Part shown: piece after piece, positions 14,149 through 21,787 of the stretch
How positions within the stretch are numbered: the first letter of the stretch is position 1
How the letters are laid out: every line of letters starts with the position of its first letter
Source of the DNA: Anaerovoracaceae bacterium
GTDB lineage: Bacteria > Bacillota > Clostridia > Peptostreptococcales > Anaerovoracaceae
Direction: 5' to 3'
Assembly: GCA_029983755.1 (NCBI GenBank)
Contig: JASBYX010000023.1
Coordinates: 1-28,606 of the forward strand
DNA: 28,606 nucleotides
Notes under the pieces: generated by a model
Seen by the model: the letters and a program-made list of their open reading frames with translations, nothing else
Told to the model about the DNA's origin: nothing
Database searches by the model: none
Program-made: the position numbers and the translations under genes

Positions 14149-16377
14149 ATGAGTTTAGATAGATTAAATAAGCATCAAAGGGAGGCTGCAACCCGGATTG
14201 AAGGTCCTATCCTAATACTGGCAGGAGCAGGTAGCGGCAAGACCAGCACCATGACAGAGCGAATAGCATATATGATTGAGCAGGGAATTTCCAAATACAA
14301 TATCCTTGCCGTTACCTTCACCAACAAGGCTGCCAAAGAAATGAGAGAAAGAGTGGAGGATCTAGTCGGCAACATAGAAGGGATGTGGATAACCACATTT
14401 CACTCAATGTGTCTTAGAATGCTGAAGATGGATCCCACCAAGATAGGATATGGGAAGAACTTCCTCATATATGACACCACAGATCAGAAAACTCTGATTA
14501 AATCAATACTGAAGGCCAGAAACCTCAGCGAAAAGGAATTCCCCATTCGAGGAATAATGAGCACCATTAGCCACTGCAAAGAAAATATTTTGTCGCCTAA
14601 GAAGTATCTTGCAGAGAACGAGGATAACTATAGAAACAGAATAATTGCCGAGATATATGCGGAGTACGATAAGCAGTTGAGAGCCAACAACGCAATGGAT
14701 TTTGATGACTTGCTTTTAAATGGGTGGAGGCTTCTCAATGAGAATCCTGAAGTGCTGGACGAGTACAGGCGGAGATTCAGGTATGTGATGGTGGATGAAT
14801 ACCAGGATACCAACTATTTGCAATATCTTATTGTCAAGCTTCTTGCAGAGGAGCACGAGAACATCTGCGTTGTGGGGGATGACGATCAGTGCATCTACCA
14901 GTGGCGTGGGGCTGATATCAGGAATATTCTGGATTTTGAGAAGGATTTTCCGAGTGCGAAGGTTATCAAGCTGGAGCAAAACTACAGGTCTGTGGGGAAT
15001 ATTTTGGCGGGGGCCCACTCCGTTATTGAGAACAACCGGGATCGAAAGAAGAAGAAGCTGTGGACAGATCAGGAGGATGGCAAGAAGATTCGCTATTACA
15101 GGGCGGAGACGGAACGGGACGAGGCGAGATATGTGGCCCAGGAAATCGAGAACCTGAAAATCGCCGAAGACCTTGAGTGGAGCGACTTTGCTGTTTTGTA
15201 TAGAACCAACGCTCAGTCCAGAACCTTCGAGCGCTATCTGATGGATCGAGGCATTCCTTATAGGATTCTTTCCGGAATGAGGTATTACGACCGCAAGGAA
15301 CTCAAGGATATGATCGCCTACATGAGGCTTATTATAAATCCCAAGGACGATGTTTCTCTGAGAAGGGTTATCAACGAGCCTAAACGGGGAATTGGGCCAA
15401 AGTCTGTTGCAGCTCTTGAGGATATGGCTCAGGCTATGGGAAAATCCATGATGGAGGTTCTTCTTGATGGAACGGGGCTTAGCGTTTTCCGGGGCAAAAC
15501 ACTGGCCTCCGCTGAGGAGTTTACGGATCTTGTAAGGCTTCTTAGCAAAGAGCAGGAGAATTTGACAGTATCGCAAATATACGATGAGCTTCTGGTTCGA
15601 ACAGGTTACGTCAAGATGTTGGAGGATGAGGGCACTGTGGAATCTGAGGGCAGGCTCGAGAATCTCATGGAATTTAAGTCGGAGATCGCTGACTACGAAA
15701 AAGAGGCGAGAGAAAACGGGGAGACGTCTGAACTTGGAGATTTTATGGAAAAGCTTGCTCTGATGGCGGAAGTGGATAACCATGACGAGACACAGAATGC
15801 AATTGTTTTGATGACTATGCACAGCTCAAAGGGGCTGGAGTTTCCTGTTGTATTTCTTCCGGGTTTGGAAGACGGGATTTTTCCGGGGAGCCGGGCAATG
15901 GATGATAAAGACAAGATGGAGGAGGAGAGAAGACTTTGCTACGTTGCAATGACAAGGGCGAAGAAGAGACTATTCCTTGTTAGTGCTGCCATGAGGACCC
16001 AGTACGGACGTACTGATTACACCAGAGAATCCCAGTTCTTAAGGGAGATTGATCCTAAACTACTCGAGGGAGATTCTGTTTACAGAGGTCGTGCTGGTGG
16101 GGAGTCCCTTGGGGTTTCCACAGGATCTTGGGATGGATTCCGAGCGGAGAAACCGAAGAAGCCTTTTGATATGTTGAAATTTGCAAAGGAAGCCACCAAG
16201 GCTAATGTTTCGGCTCCCCGTGGTGGAGATGATTTCCACGCAGGAGATAAGGTAAAGCACATCAAGTTCGGTGAGGGACTGGTTATTGAAGAAGATGCCA
16301 ACACTCTGACAGTGATTTTTGACACGGTGGGAAGGAAAAAATTGGCGAAGGGTATCGCTCACTTGAGCAAAGCATAA
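14149..16377 (+). CDS. pcrA: ATP-dependent DNA helicase PcrA/UvrD
   Basis: PcrA is the essential 3'-5' superfamily 1A helicase of Gram-positive bacteria, used in repair, in removing RecA filaments and in plasmid replication. The 742-residue length is typical. Helicase motifs appear in order: NKHQREAA (Q motif), Walker A GAGSGKT (residues 26-32), TFTNKAAKEM, FHSMCLRML, VDEYQDT (215-221), GDDDQCIYQWRGAD, QNYRS (277-281), MTMHSSKGLEFPVVFLPG, and YVAMTRAKKRLFL. The last 50 residues (AGDKVKHIKFGEGLVIEEDA) are the Tudor-like PcrA C-terminal domain known to contact RNA polymerase. The ATG follows TTAGGAGAGCAA. ligA follows after 95 bases, a common Firmicutes pairing. Confidence 0.97.
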   Translation: MSLDRLNKHQREAATRIEGPILILAGAGSGKTSTMTERIAYMIEQGISKYNILAVTFTNKAAKEMRERVEDLVGNIEGMWITTFHSMCLRMLKMDPTKIGYGKNFLIYDTTDQKTLIKSILKARNLSEKEFPIRGIMSTISHCKENILSPKKYLAENEDNYRNRIIAEIYAEYDKQLRANNAMDFDDLLLNGWRLLNENPEVLDEYRRRFRYVMVDEYQDTNYLQYLIVKLLAEEHENICVVGDDDQCIYQWRGADIRNILDFEKDFPSAKVIKLEQNYRSVGNILAGAHSVIENNRDRKKKKLWTDQEDGKKIRYYRAETERDEARYVAQEIENLKIAEDLEWSDFAVLYRTNAQSRTFERYLMDRGIPYRILSGMRYYDRKELKDMIAYMRLIINPKDDVSLRRVINEPKRGIGPKSVAALEDMAQAMGKSMMEVLLDGTGLSVFRGKTLASAEEFTDLVRLLSKEQENLTVSQIYDELLVRTGYVKMLEDEGTVESEGRLENLMEFKSEIADYEKEARENGETSELGDFMEKLALMAEVDNHDETQNAIVLMTMHSSKGLEFPVVFLPGLEDGIFPGSRAMDDKDKMEEERRLCYVAMTRAKKRLFLVSAAMRTQYGRTDYTRESQFLREIDPKLLEGDSVYRGRAGGESLGVSTGSWDGFRAEKPKKPFDMLKFAKEATKANVSAPRGGDDFHAGDKVKHIKFGEGLVIEEDANTLTVIFDTVGRKKLAKGIAHLSKA

Positions 16378-16441
16378 TTGTTCGAGACGATTATAGAGGT
16401 GTGAAAGACACTTTGTAGAGCAGAAGTGTTTTGTTGGAGTG

Positions 16442-16466
16442 TAGGAAGATTGTTTAGGAAGATTGT
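16442..16466 (+). repeat. Tandem 12-13 bp duplication carrying the ligA ribosome binding site
   Basis: TAGGAAGATTGT occurs at 16442-16453 and again at 16455-16466, directly before the ligA start at 16473. Each copy contains AGGAAG, so the ribosome binding site is duplicated; the second copy is at workable spacing. Confidence 0.85.
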
Positions 16467-16472
16467 AAAGAT

Positions 16473-18458
16473 ATGAGTGAAAAGTCAAAAAAAGCAGAGA
16501 TGCTTGGGCTGATAGAGAAGCTTAATGAAGCTGCCAAGGCTTACTACCAAGGCAGTGAAGAAATAATGTCCAATTTTGAATATGATGAGCTTTACGATGA
16601 GCTTATTAAATTGGAGACAGAAACGGGTATAACCATGGCGGGAAGCCCAACTCAAAAGGTAGGGTATGAGGTGATTTCAAGCCTTCCAAAGGAAGCCCAC
16701 GATCATCCTATGCTTTCTCTGGATAAGACTAAGGACAGAGAAGCTCTTGCCGGGTGGCTTGGGAACCACAAAGGGCTTTTGTCCTGGAAACTTGATGGGT
16801 TGACGGTGGTGCTTCATTATAGGGATGGCAAACTTGCCAAGGCATTGACACGGGGTAACGGTATCATCGGTGAAGTTATCACTGGGAATGCCAAGACCTT
16901 TATCAATCTTCCCCTTTCAATACCATATAAGAAGAATTTGACTCTAAGAGGGGAAGCCATTATAACTTATGAGGATTTTCGCAAGATCAATGAGTCTCTC
17001 CCTGAAGACGAGGAACACTATAAGAACCCGAGGAATCTGTGCAGCGGATCGGTGAGACAGCTGAACAGCGAGATCACTGCCAAAAGGAGAGTAAGATTCA
17101 TAGCATTCGGCCTTGTGAGCATGGACGATGTTGATGCGGAGAAAAAGTTTAAATATAGATCTCAGGAGATGGAATGGCTTGACAATCAAGGGTTTGAAAC
17201 GGTTGAACGCAAATCGGTGATAGGCGATGAAGTCGTAGCTGCAGTAGACAGCTTCGAGCACAAAATAGAGAACAATCCATATCCTTCCGATGGCTTGGTC
17301 TTGGTTCTTGATGATATTGAGTATGGGAAAAGCCTAGGAAGAACTGCGAAATTTCCAAGGGATGCCATGGCTTTCAAATGGCAGGATCAGATAGCTGAGA
17401 CCACCTTGAGAGAAGTTCTATGGAGTGCATCGAGAACAGGCCTTATAAATCCCATCGCCATATTTGACACTGTGGATCTTGAGGGAACCGAGGTTTCACG
17501 GGCCTCTTTACACAATGTCAGCATAATGAAATCTCTTAAAGTGGGTGTTGGCGATCGAATTCGTGTGTATAAAGCAAACATGATAATACCACAGGTCAGC
17601 GAAAATTTGACTATGAGCGACACGGTGGAGGTTCCGAAAGAATGTCCAGTGTGTGGAACGAAAACGGAATTAAGGGACGATGCAGGTGTTATAACCCTTC
17701 ACTGTCCAAATCCTTCCTGCCCGGCAAAGAGCATCAAGAGATTTACCCTATTGACCGGCAGGAATGCACTGGATATTGAGGGAGTTTCTGAAGCTACTTT
17801 GGAACGCTTTGCTGAGGAAGGCTTCATCAGAGAATCTGCTGATCTCTTTAAGATAGGACGATACAAGGATGAAATTACTTCTATGGAAGGGTTCGGGGAA
17901 AAGTCCTTTGACAATATGATGAAGTCCATAGAAAAGGCCAGAAATACTACGGCGCACAGGCTATTATATGCCATCGGAATCCCGGGTATTGGTGCAGCAA
18001 CTGCTAAGCTCATTGCGGATGCATGCGATGAGAATTGGGAAAAGATTATGTCCATGAGCGAAGAGGACCTAAAGGAAATCGAGGGCGTGGGGCCTGTGCT
18101 TGCAAGGGGGTTTGTTGACTTCTTCAAGGATCCTGCAAGGGCTGCCGAAGTGACAAACCTAAGGAAGGAGCTTCACCTAGAAGAGGGAAGCACCGTGAAA
18201 GACGACTATTTTGTTGGACTGACCTTTGTTATCACAGGGAGCCTTGAGGGGTATGAAAACAGAGACGAGCTTAAGGGGATAATCGAAAGGGCCGGTGGAA
18301 AGGTTGCCGGTTCTGTAAGCTCGAAGACTTCATATCTTATAAACAACGATGTGAGCTCTACCTCAGGGAAGAACAAGAAGGCTAAGGAGCTGGGAGTGCC
18401 TATTGTTGACGAGGCTACGGTCAGCAAGTGGATTCACGAAAAGAAAATATCGAAGTGA
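16473..18458 (+). CDS. ligA: NAD-dependent DNA ligase LigA (divergent)
   Basis: LigA seals nicks using NAD+. All domains are present in 661 residues. They are domain Ia (about residues 1-70), the nucleotidyltransferase with K106-L-D-G, RGEA and AFKW, an OB fold, a four-Cys zinc finger (C391, C394, C411, C416), helix-hairpin-helix repeats (about 420-570, e.g. GIPGIGAATA and IEGVGPVLA), and a C-terminal BRCT domain (FVITGSLEGY). Several usually invariant positions differ. SNFEYD appears in place of xDxEYD in domain Ia, SWKLDG for ELKxDG, RGNGIIGEVIT for RGDGxTGEDVT, and NPRNLCSGSVRQL for NPRNAAAGSLRQL. The catalytic lysine is kept, so it is probably active. It is 95 bases from pcrA. Confidence 0.94.
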   Translation: MSEKSKKAEMLGLIEKLNEAAKAYYQGSEEIMSNFEYDELYDELIKLETETGITMAGSPTQKVGYEVISSLPKEAHDHPMLSLDKTKDREALAGWLGNHKGLLSWKLDGLTVVLHYRDGKLAKALTRGNGIIGEVITGNAKTFINLPLSIPYKKNLTLRGEAIITYEDFRKINESLPEDEEHYKNPRNLCSGSVRQLNSEITAKRRVRFIAFGLVSMDDVDAEKKFKYRSQEMEWLDNQGFETVERKSVIGDEVVAAVDSFEHKIENNPYPSDGLVLVLDDIEYGKSLGRTAKFPRDAMAFKWQDQIAETTLREVLWSASRTGLINPIAIFDTVDLEGTEVSRASLHNVSIMKSLKVGVGDRIRVYKANMIIPQVSENLTMSDTVEVPKECPVCGTKTELRDDAGVITLHCPNPSCPAKSIKRFTLLTGRNALDIEGVSEATLERFAEEGFIRESADLFKIGRYKDEITSMEGFGEKSFDNMMKSIEKARNTTAHRLLYAIGIPGIGAATAKLIADACDENWEKIMSMSEEDLKEIEGVGPVLARGFVDFFKDPARAAEVTNLRKELHLEEGSTVKDDYFVGLTFVITGSLEGYENRDELKGIIERAGGKVAGSVSSKTSYLINNDVSSTSGKNKKAKELGVPIVDEATVSKWIHEKKISK

Positions 18459-18489
18459 GAATTGAGAAGTGAGAATTTGAGAAGTGAGA
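18452..18489 (+). repeat. Three tandem copies of GAAGTGAGA(ATT) at the ligA stop
   Basis: GAAGTGAGAATT occurs at 18452-18463 and 18466-18477, and a third GAAGTGAGA at 18481-18489, with a 14-15 base period. The ligA TGA stop is inside the first copy, and the third copy feeds the ribosome site of the next gene. Confidence 0.85.
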
Positions 18490-18501
18490 GGTTTTAACGA
18501 T

Positions 18502-19587
18502 ATGGGGGAATTAGACCTGAAAAACATAAATATGAATATGGGGAAGACCGAGGAGCAAATTCTTCCTGTGGGGAAGTTGGATAGCAGACTTCTTGAAAAT
18601 CTGGTGTTTAAGCATCTCACCTACAAGCGTAGCGATGTGAAGGCTCGCTCCGGTATAGGCCTTGATTGCGCCGCTTTGGAGTTTGGAGATTTTGACTGCG
18701 TGGTTTCCAGCGATCCGATTTCTGCTGCAACAAATGACATAGGCAGACTTGCGGTGCATATAAATTGTAATGATATTGCTACACAGGGTGTTGCACCTAT
18801 GGCTATGACTTTGGTGTTGCTTCTTCCTTACGGCACCACAACAAAACAGGTTGAGGAGATCATGGTTCAAGCGGGGTCTGAGTCTGCATCTCTCGGTGTT
18901 GAGATCGTTGGTGGTCATACTGAAATCACAGAAGCGGTGAATAAACCCGTTGCCATCGCTACATGTTTTGGGAAGACACTTAGCGACAAAATGTCTGAGG
19001 AGATGAAGCCCGGGGATAGGGTTTTGATGTCTAAGGTTGCCGGTCTTGAGGGTACTGCAATAATATGCTCTGACATGGAAGATAAGTTGAGCTTTCTAAA
19101 GGATGATGAGATCCGTCATGGGAAGGAGTTTTTTAAAAAACTCAGCGTTGTAAAGGAGGGAATCATCTCTGGCGAAGAAGGTGCCTCCGGGATGCACGAT
19201 GTAACTGAGGGTGGAATTCTCGGAGCTGTATGGGAAATTTGTCAGGTTGCAGGCCTTGGTGTGAGACTCTATGGGGAGGATATACCTGTCGACCCTGTGA
19301 CTGTGAAGCTGGCTAAGAATTTAAATTTTGACTATTTCAGGCTGATTTCAAGTGGCTCAATGGTGATAGTTGCCGGGGAGGAAAAGGCGGCTAGAATTAT
19401 TGAACGCTGCAAGGAGCTCGGTGTAAGGGTTTCGGATATCGGGGAGATCGTACCTTCTTATGAGGGGCGAAAAATCTTGGTTGACGATCGCCTTAGGGGG
19501 ATTCACGGCAATGTATGGGAGGATATTGACCCTCCGGCAGGAGATCATCTCTACAAGGCTCTCAGTTATGGGAAAGATGGTGAATAG
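18502..19587 (+). CDS. AIR synthase-family protein (HypE/ThiL/PurM-like fold), substrate unknown
   Basis: The protein belongs to the AIR synthase-related ATP-binding superfamily (PurM, HypE, SelD, ThiL). Visible family features are GLDCAALEFGDFDCVVSSDPI near residue 55, AVHINCNDIATQGVAPMAM, the GGHTEIT glycine loop, KPGDRVLMSKVAGLEGTAII, and GMHDVTEGGILGAVWE in the C-terminal domain. It lacks the N-terminal Cys/Sec glycine loop of SelD and the C-terminal cysteine tail of HypE, so I do not assign either. ATG 18502 has GAGAGG ten bases upstream; an in-frame GTG at 18484, inside the tandem repeat, is the alternative and adds six residues. A glutaredoxin-like gene follows after 95 bases. Confidence 0.82.
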   Translation: MGELDLKNINMNMGKTEEQILPVGKLDSRLLENLVFKHLTYKRSDVKARSGIGLDCAALEFGDFDCVVSSDPISAATNDIGRLAVHINCNDIATQGVAPMAMTLVLLLPYGTTTKQVEEIMVQAGSESASLGVEIVGGHTEITEAVNKPVAIATCFGKTLSDKMSEEMKPGDRVLMSKVAGLEGTAIICSDMEDKLSFLKDDEIRHGKEFFKKLSVVKEGIISGEEGASGMHDVTEGGILGAVWEICQVAGLGVRLYGEDIPVDPVTVKLAKNLNFDYFRLISSGSMVIVAGEEKAARIIERCKELGVRVSDIGEIVPSYEGRKILVDDRLRGIHGNVWEDIDPPAGDHLYKALSYGKDGE

Positions 19588-19665
19588 TAGGTGGCTGACA
19601 GGGAACCAAAGTTTTATTAGAAAAGTGGTAGTTGTTTGAAGGGCTTGTAAGTTCTAATATATAGT

Positions 19666-19681
19666 GAGGTTAAGAGGTTAA
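19666..19681 (+). repeat. Tandem GAGGTTAA duplication carrying the ribosome binding site
   Basis: GAGGTTAA is present twice head to tail (19666-19673, 19674-19681), one base before the ATG at 19683. The second GAGG is at ideal distance; the first is redundant. Confidence 0.85.
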
Positions 19682-19682
19682 A

Positions 19683-19961
19683 ATGAAGAATATGAGTGAT
19701 GCTAAGCGGAAAATTTTTGTTTCAGATAAATGCCCTGATAGCGTTCCCGTTATGGAACTCATTGCAAAAGAAAATCTGGACATTGAGGTTGTTAATATCA
19801 CAGAATCTATGTCTGAACTCAAAGAGTTTCTAGGGTACAGAGATAGGGATGACTTCTTTGCACAGGCAAGGGCTGAAGGAAGAGTTGGGATTCCGGTACT
19901 CATGTATGGAGACGGAGATATGTTTTTCTGGGTGGACGAAGAGAGCGAAATTTTGGAGTAA
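19683..19961 (+). CDS. Glutaredoxin-like protein with CPDS active-site variant
   Basis: This 92-residue protein looks like a small thioredoxin-fold member of the glutaredoxin type. It has a first strand KIFVSDKCPDSVPVMELI with a C-x-x-S active site at Cys17, then IEVVNITESMSELKEFL, and the cis-proline loop VGIPVLMYGDG. A C-P-D-C version with both cysteines is common in Clostridia; here the second is a serine codon (AGC), so it would act as a monothiol form. The start ATG 19683 follows the duplicated GAGGTTAA; an internal ATG at 19692 is possible. No partner is obvious other than the AIR synthase-family gene upstream. Confidence 0.7.
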   Translation: MKNMSDAKRKIFVSDKCPDSVPVMELIAKENLDIEVVNITESMSELKEFLGYRDRDDFFAQARAEGRVGIPVLMYGDGDMFFWVDEESEILE

Positions 19962-20025
19962 GTTCTCTAAATAGGGAATTTTTCAGTGCAAGATTTCCAT
20001 GTTCCATGCATGGATGGAGGTTCTT

Positions 20026-20910
20026 ATGGCGGAAGATAAAAGTCTTTCCATAGTGGATGGTAGCGAAATACAAGATATGATCTACACATTCCGGGGAAAA
20101 CAAGTGATGATAGATAGAGACTTGGCTTCTCTATATAATGTTGAAACGAAAGTGTTGAACCAAGCAGTTAAAAGAAATATTAATAGATTTCCTGAAATGT
20201 TTAGGTTTCAACTAAATGATGAGGAGAAAAACGAACTGGTCACAAATTGTGACCGGTTCGAAACTCTGAAACATTCGTCATCAAGCCCTTATGCATTTAC
20301 AGAGCAAGGCATTGCCATGCTGTCAGCTGTACTTAAAAGCGATGTGGCAGTAGAAGTTAGCATTAAAATCATGAATAGTTTTGTGGAAATGCGAAAATTT
20401 CTATTTTCCAATAGAGAAATGTTTGCCCGTCTTGACAGGGTAGAGTTAAAACAGTTGGAAACCGACAAGAAACTGGAAGATGTGTTTAATTATATTGCAA
20501 CAAATTCTGAGGTAAAACAAAAAGTATTCTTTGATGGTCAAATCTATGATGCTTTCAGTTTTATTGTTAACCTTGTACAGAAAGCAAAGAAAGAGATAAT
20601 ACTGATTGACAATTATGTGGATGTAAACACACTTAATATTTTGTGCAAGAAAAATCAAGGTGTTGATGTACTAATTGCTACAGCTGGCAAAGGAAGTTTA
20701 TCAAAAAAAGATATTGAAAAATTCAATGCTCAGTATCCAAAACTATCGATTAAAGATACAATGGAATTTCATGACAGATTTTTGATTCTAGACAAAGGTG
20801 AAGTTTATCATATTGGAGCATCTATTAAGGATGCTGGCAAAAAGAGCTTCGGAATCACTAAGATAGAAGATAATGATATAGTAGCAAGTCTCCTAAATAA
20901 AGTGATATAG
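20026..20910 (+). CDS. ORF6N-domain protein with C-terminal phospholipase D-like domain
   Basis: The 294-residue protein has two parts. Residues about 8-95 match the ORF6N domain, a DNA-binding module of phage and mobile-element proteins (FRGKQVMIDRDLASLYNVET, NRFPEMFRFQL, SSSPYAFTEQGIAMLSAVL). Residues about 105-160 form a helical, probably coiled connector. The C-terminal part (from FDGQIYDAFSFIVNLVQKAK) is a phospholipase D-like fold ending in FHDRFLILDKGEVYHIGASI, with the HKD lysine replaced by arginine in H-x-R-x4-D. The start was moved to ATG 20026 because TGGAGG at 20015-20020 precedes it. Its mobile-type domains stand alone between housekeeping genes. A DNA-acting or defence role is possible but unproven. 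Confidence 0.82.
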   Translation: MAEDKSLSIVDGSEIQDMIYTFRGKQVMIDRDLASLYNVETKVLNQAVKRNINRFPEMFRFQLNDEEKNELVTNCDRFETLKHSSSSPYAFTEQGIAMLSAVLKSDVAVEVSIKIMNSFVEMRKFLFSNREMFARLDRVELKQLETDKKLEDVFNYIATNSEVKQKVFFDGQIYDAFSFIVNLVQKAKKEIILIDNYVDVNTLNILCKKNQGVDVLIATAGKGSLSKKDIEKFNAQYPKLSIKDTMEFHDRFLILDKGEVYHIGASIKDAGKKSFGITKIEDNDIVASLLNKVI

Positions 20911-20923
20911 AATTCATTTACAA

Positions 20924-20968
20924 TATTTTTACTCATACTTTTAAAATAAAAGAATATGGGTAAAAATA
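20924..20968 (+). terminator. Long AT-rich hairpin after the ORF6N gene
   Basis: TATTTTTAC at 20924-20932 pairs perfectly with GTAAAAATA at 20960-20968. The arm continues inward with a few mismatches to CTTTTA/TAAAAG around an AAA loop. The T-rich and A-rich arms could end transcription in either direction. Confidence 0.5.
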
Positions 20969-21050
20969 AAAAACCGGAGTTAGTAGAAAATCTGCTCGGC
21001 TCGGTGACGATTTTAGCGACTTAAGGAATTTTTAAGGAGGATTTGACAAC

Positions 21051-21569
21051 ATGAAGAACGTAAAAAATGCAAAGAGATTCTTAGTAATTATTGCGGTGCT
21101 GGTTATGGCGATTGCGATGGTAGCATGTGATAATGACAAGGATGATGACCAGGATGCAAAGACAGATCAGAACCAGACGAACCAGACTCAGAGTAATAAC
21201 TCTACAAACTCCAATACTTATCAGGGAAAGACTGACAACGTTGGAGATGGAGAGATCGCTATAAGGCAGAAAGGTGCAACAGAGGAAGCTTCCGGCACAG
21301 TAACACTTAAGCCGGTTGCAGGAGAGAACGAGATAGAGATCGAGATTATCCCAACTAATGTAAATGCTACAAACGAAACTTACATTTATGTGGATGGTAA
21401 CCTTGTAGAGAAGGAAGAGCTTGACGAGCCTGCAGGCGAGGATATGGACCTCGAAGGTAAGGCAATCACAGCCGGAGAGCACAAGATTCAGTTCGTTCAG
21501 TATGAGAATAATGACCCAACAAAGGCTGTAACTTTCTACAGAGAAGCTAAGTACAATGTTGAAGGCTAA
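21051..21569 (+). CDS. Predicted lipoprotein of unknown function
   Basis: The 172-residue protein begins with a basic stretch and hydrophobic core (RFLVIIAVLVMAIAMVAC) ending in a lipobox with Cys26, so it should be lipid-anchored on the outside of the membrane. A 35-residue Asp/Asn/Gln/Thr/Ser-rich spacer follows, then a single beta-rich domain (about 75-172: EEASGTVTLKPVAGENEIEI, YIYVDGNLVEKEEL, GEHKIQFVQYEN) that looks immunoglobulin- or carbohydrate-binding-like. I do not recognise a family. The ATG has AAGGAGG upstream. Its 3' end abuts three IS-like tandem repeats, and a symporter gene converges on it, so it forms a single-gene unit. Confidence 0.85.
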   Translation: MKNVKNAKRFLVIIAVLVMAIAMVACDNDKDDDQDAKTDQNQTNQTQSNNSTNSNTYQGKTDNVGDGEIAIRQKGATEEASGTVTLKPVAGENEIEIEIIPTNVNATNETYIYVDGNLVEKEELDEPAGEDMDLEGKAITAGEHKIQFVQYENNDPTKAVTFYREAKYNVEG

Positions 21570-21575
21570 TTTCAA

Positions 21576-21653
21576 TGTCAGGTTGTGAGCACAAAATAAA
21601 GTGTCGGGCTTTGGCCACAAAATAAAGTGTCAGGCTTTGGCCACAAAATAATT
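21576..21653 (+). repeat. Three tandem 26-bp repeats, probable insertion-sequence end remnant
   Basis: Copies lie at 21576-21601, 21602-21627 and 21628-21653, with exactly 26-base period. All share TGTC at the start and CACAAAATAA toward the end; copies 2 and 3 also share GGCTTTGGCCAC, while copy 1 is more diverged. Repeated TGT-starting motifs at an end are typical of IS21-like elements. No transposase gene is present in the window, so only a remnant or a solo end is left. Confidence 0.7.
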
Positions 21654-21661
21654 TGACATCA

Positions 21662-21703
21662 AAAATCCCCATTGCCTCAGGATTTCCTGAGTATGGGGAT
21701 TTT
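21662..21703. terminator. Bidirectional terminator between lipoprotein and symporter genes
   Basis: AAAATCCCCAT at 21662-21672 pairs with ATGGGGATTTT at 21693-21703, and the inner arms CTCAGG (21676-21681) and CCTGAG (21686-21691) pair with an ATTT loop. T-runs on both strands suit the convergent genes on either side. Confidence 0.85.
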
Positions 21704-21787
21704 AAATATATCATTTTCAATATATCTATGTAGTTGTTACGCAATGGCTTACGTAATGCAAGGGAATCCGTCACGTTATGGTCTTCG

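Noticed and set aside
14716..15822. Long minus-strand open frame of 368 codons
   Set aside because: It is fully antisense to pcrA, whose helicase motifs continue throughout. No ribosome site or recognisable domain is seen on the minus strand.
18502..19587. Selenophosphate synthetase (SelD) or HypE
   Set aside because: The fold is shared, but the N-terminal Cys/Sec loop of SelD and the cysteine tail of HypE are absent.
19683..19961. Selenocysteine at the second active-site position of the glutaredoxin-like protein
   Set aside because: The codon is AGC (serine), not TGA, and the frame is open without recoding.
19999..20025. Upstream ATG for the ORF6N protein
   Set aside because: It adds nine residues, lacks a ribosome site, and the TGGAGG at 20015-20020 instead points to ATG 20026.
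21576..21653. CRISPR array
   Set aside because: The three 26-base units are directly adjacent without spacers, and no cas genes are present.
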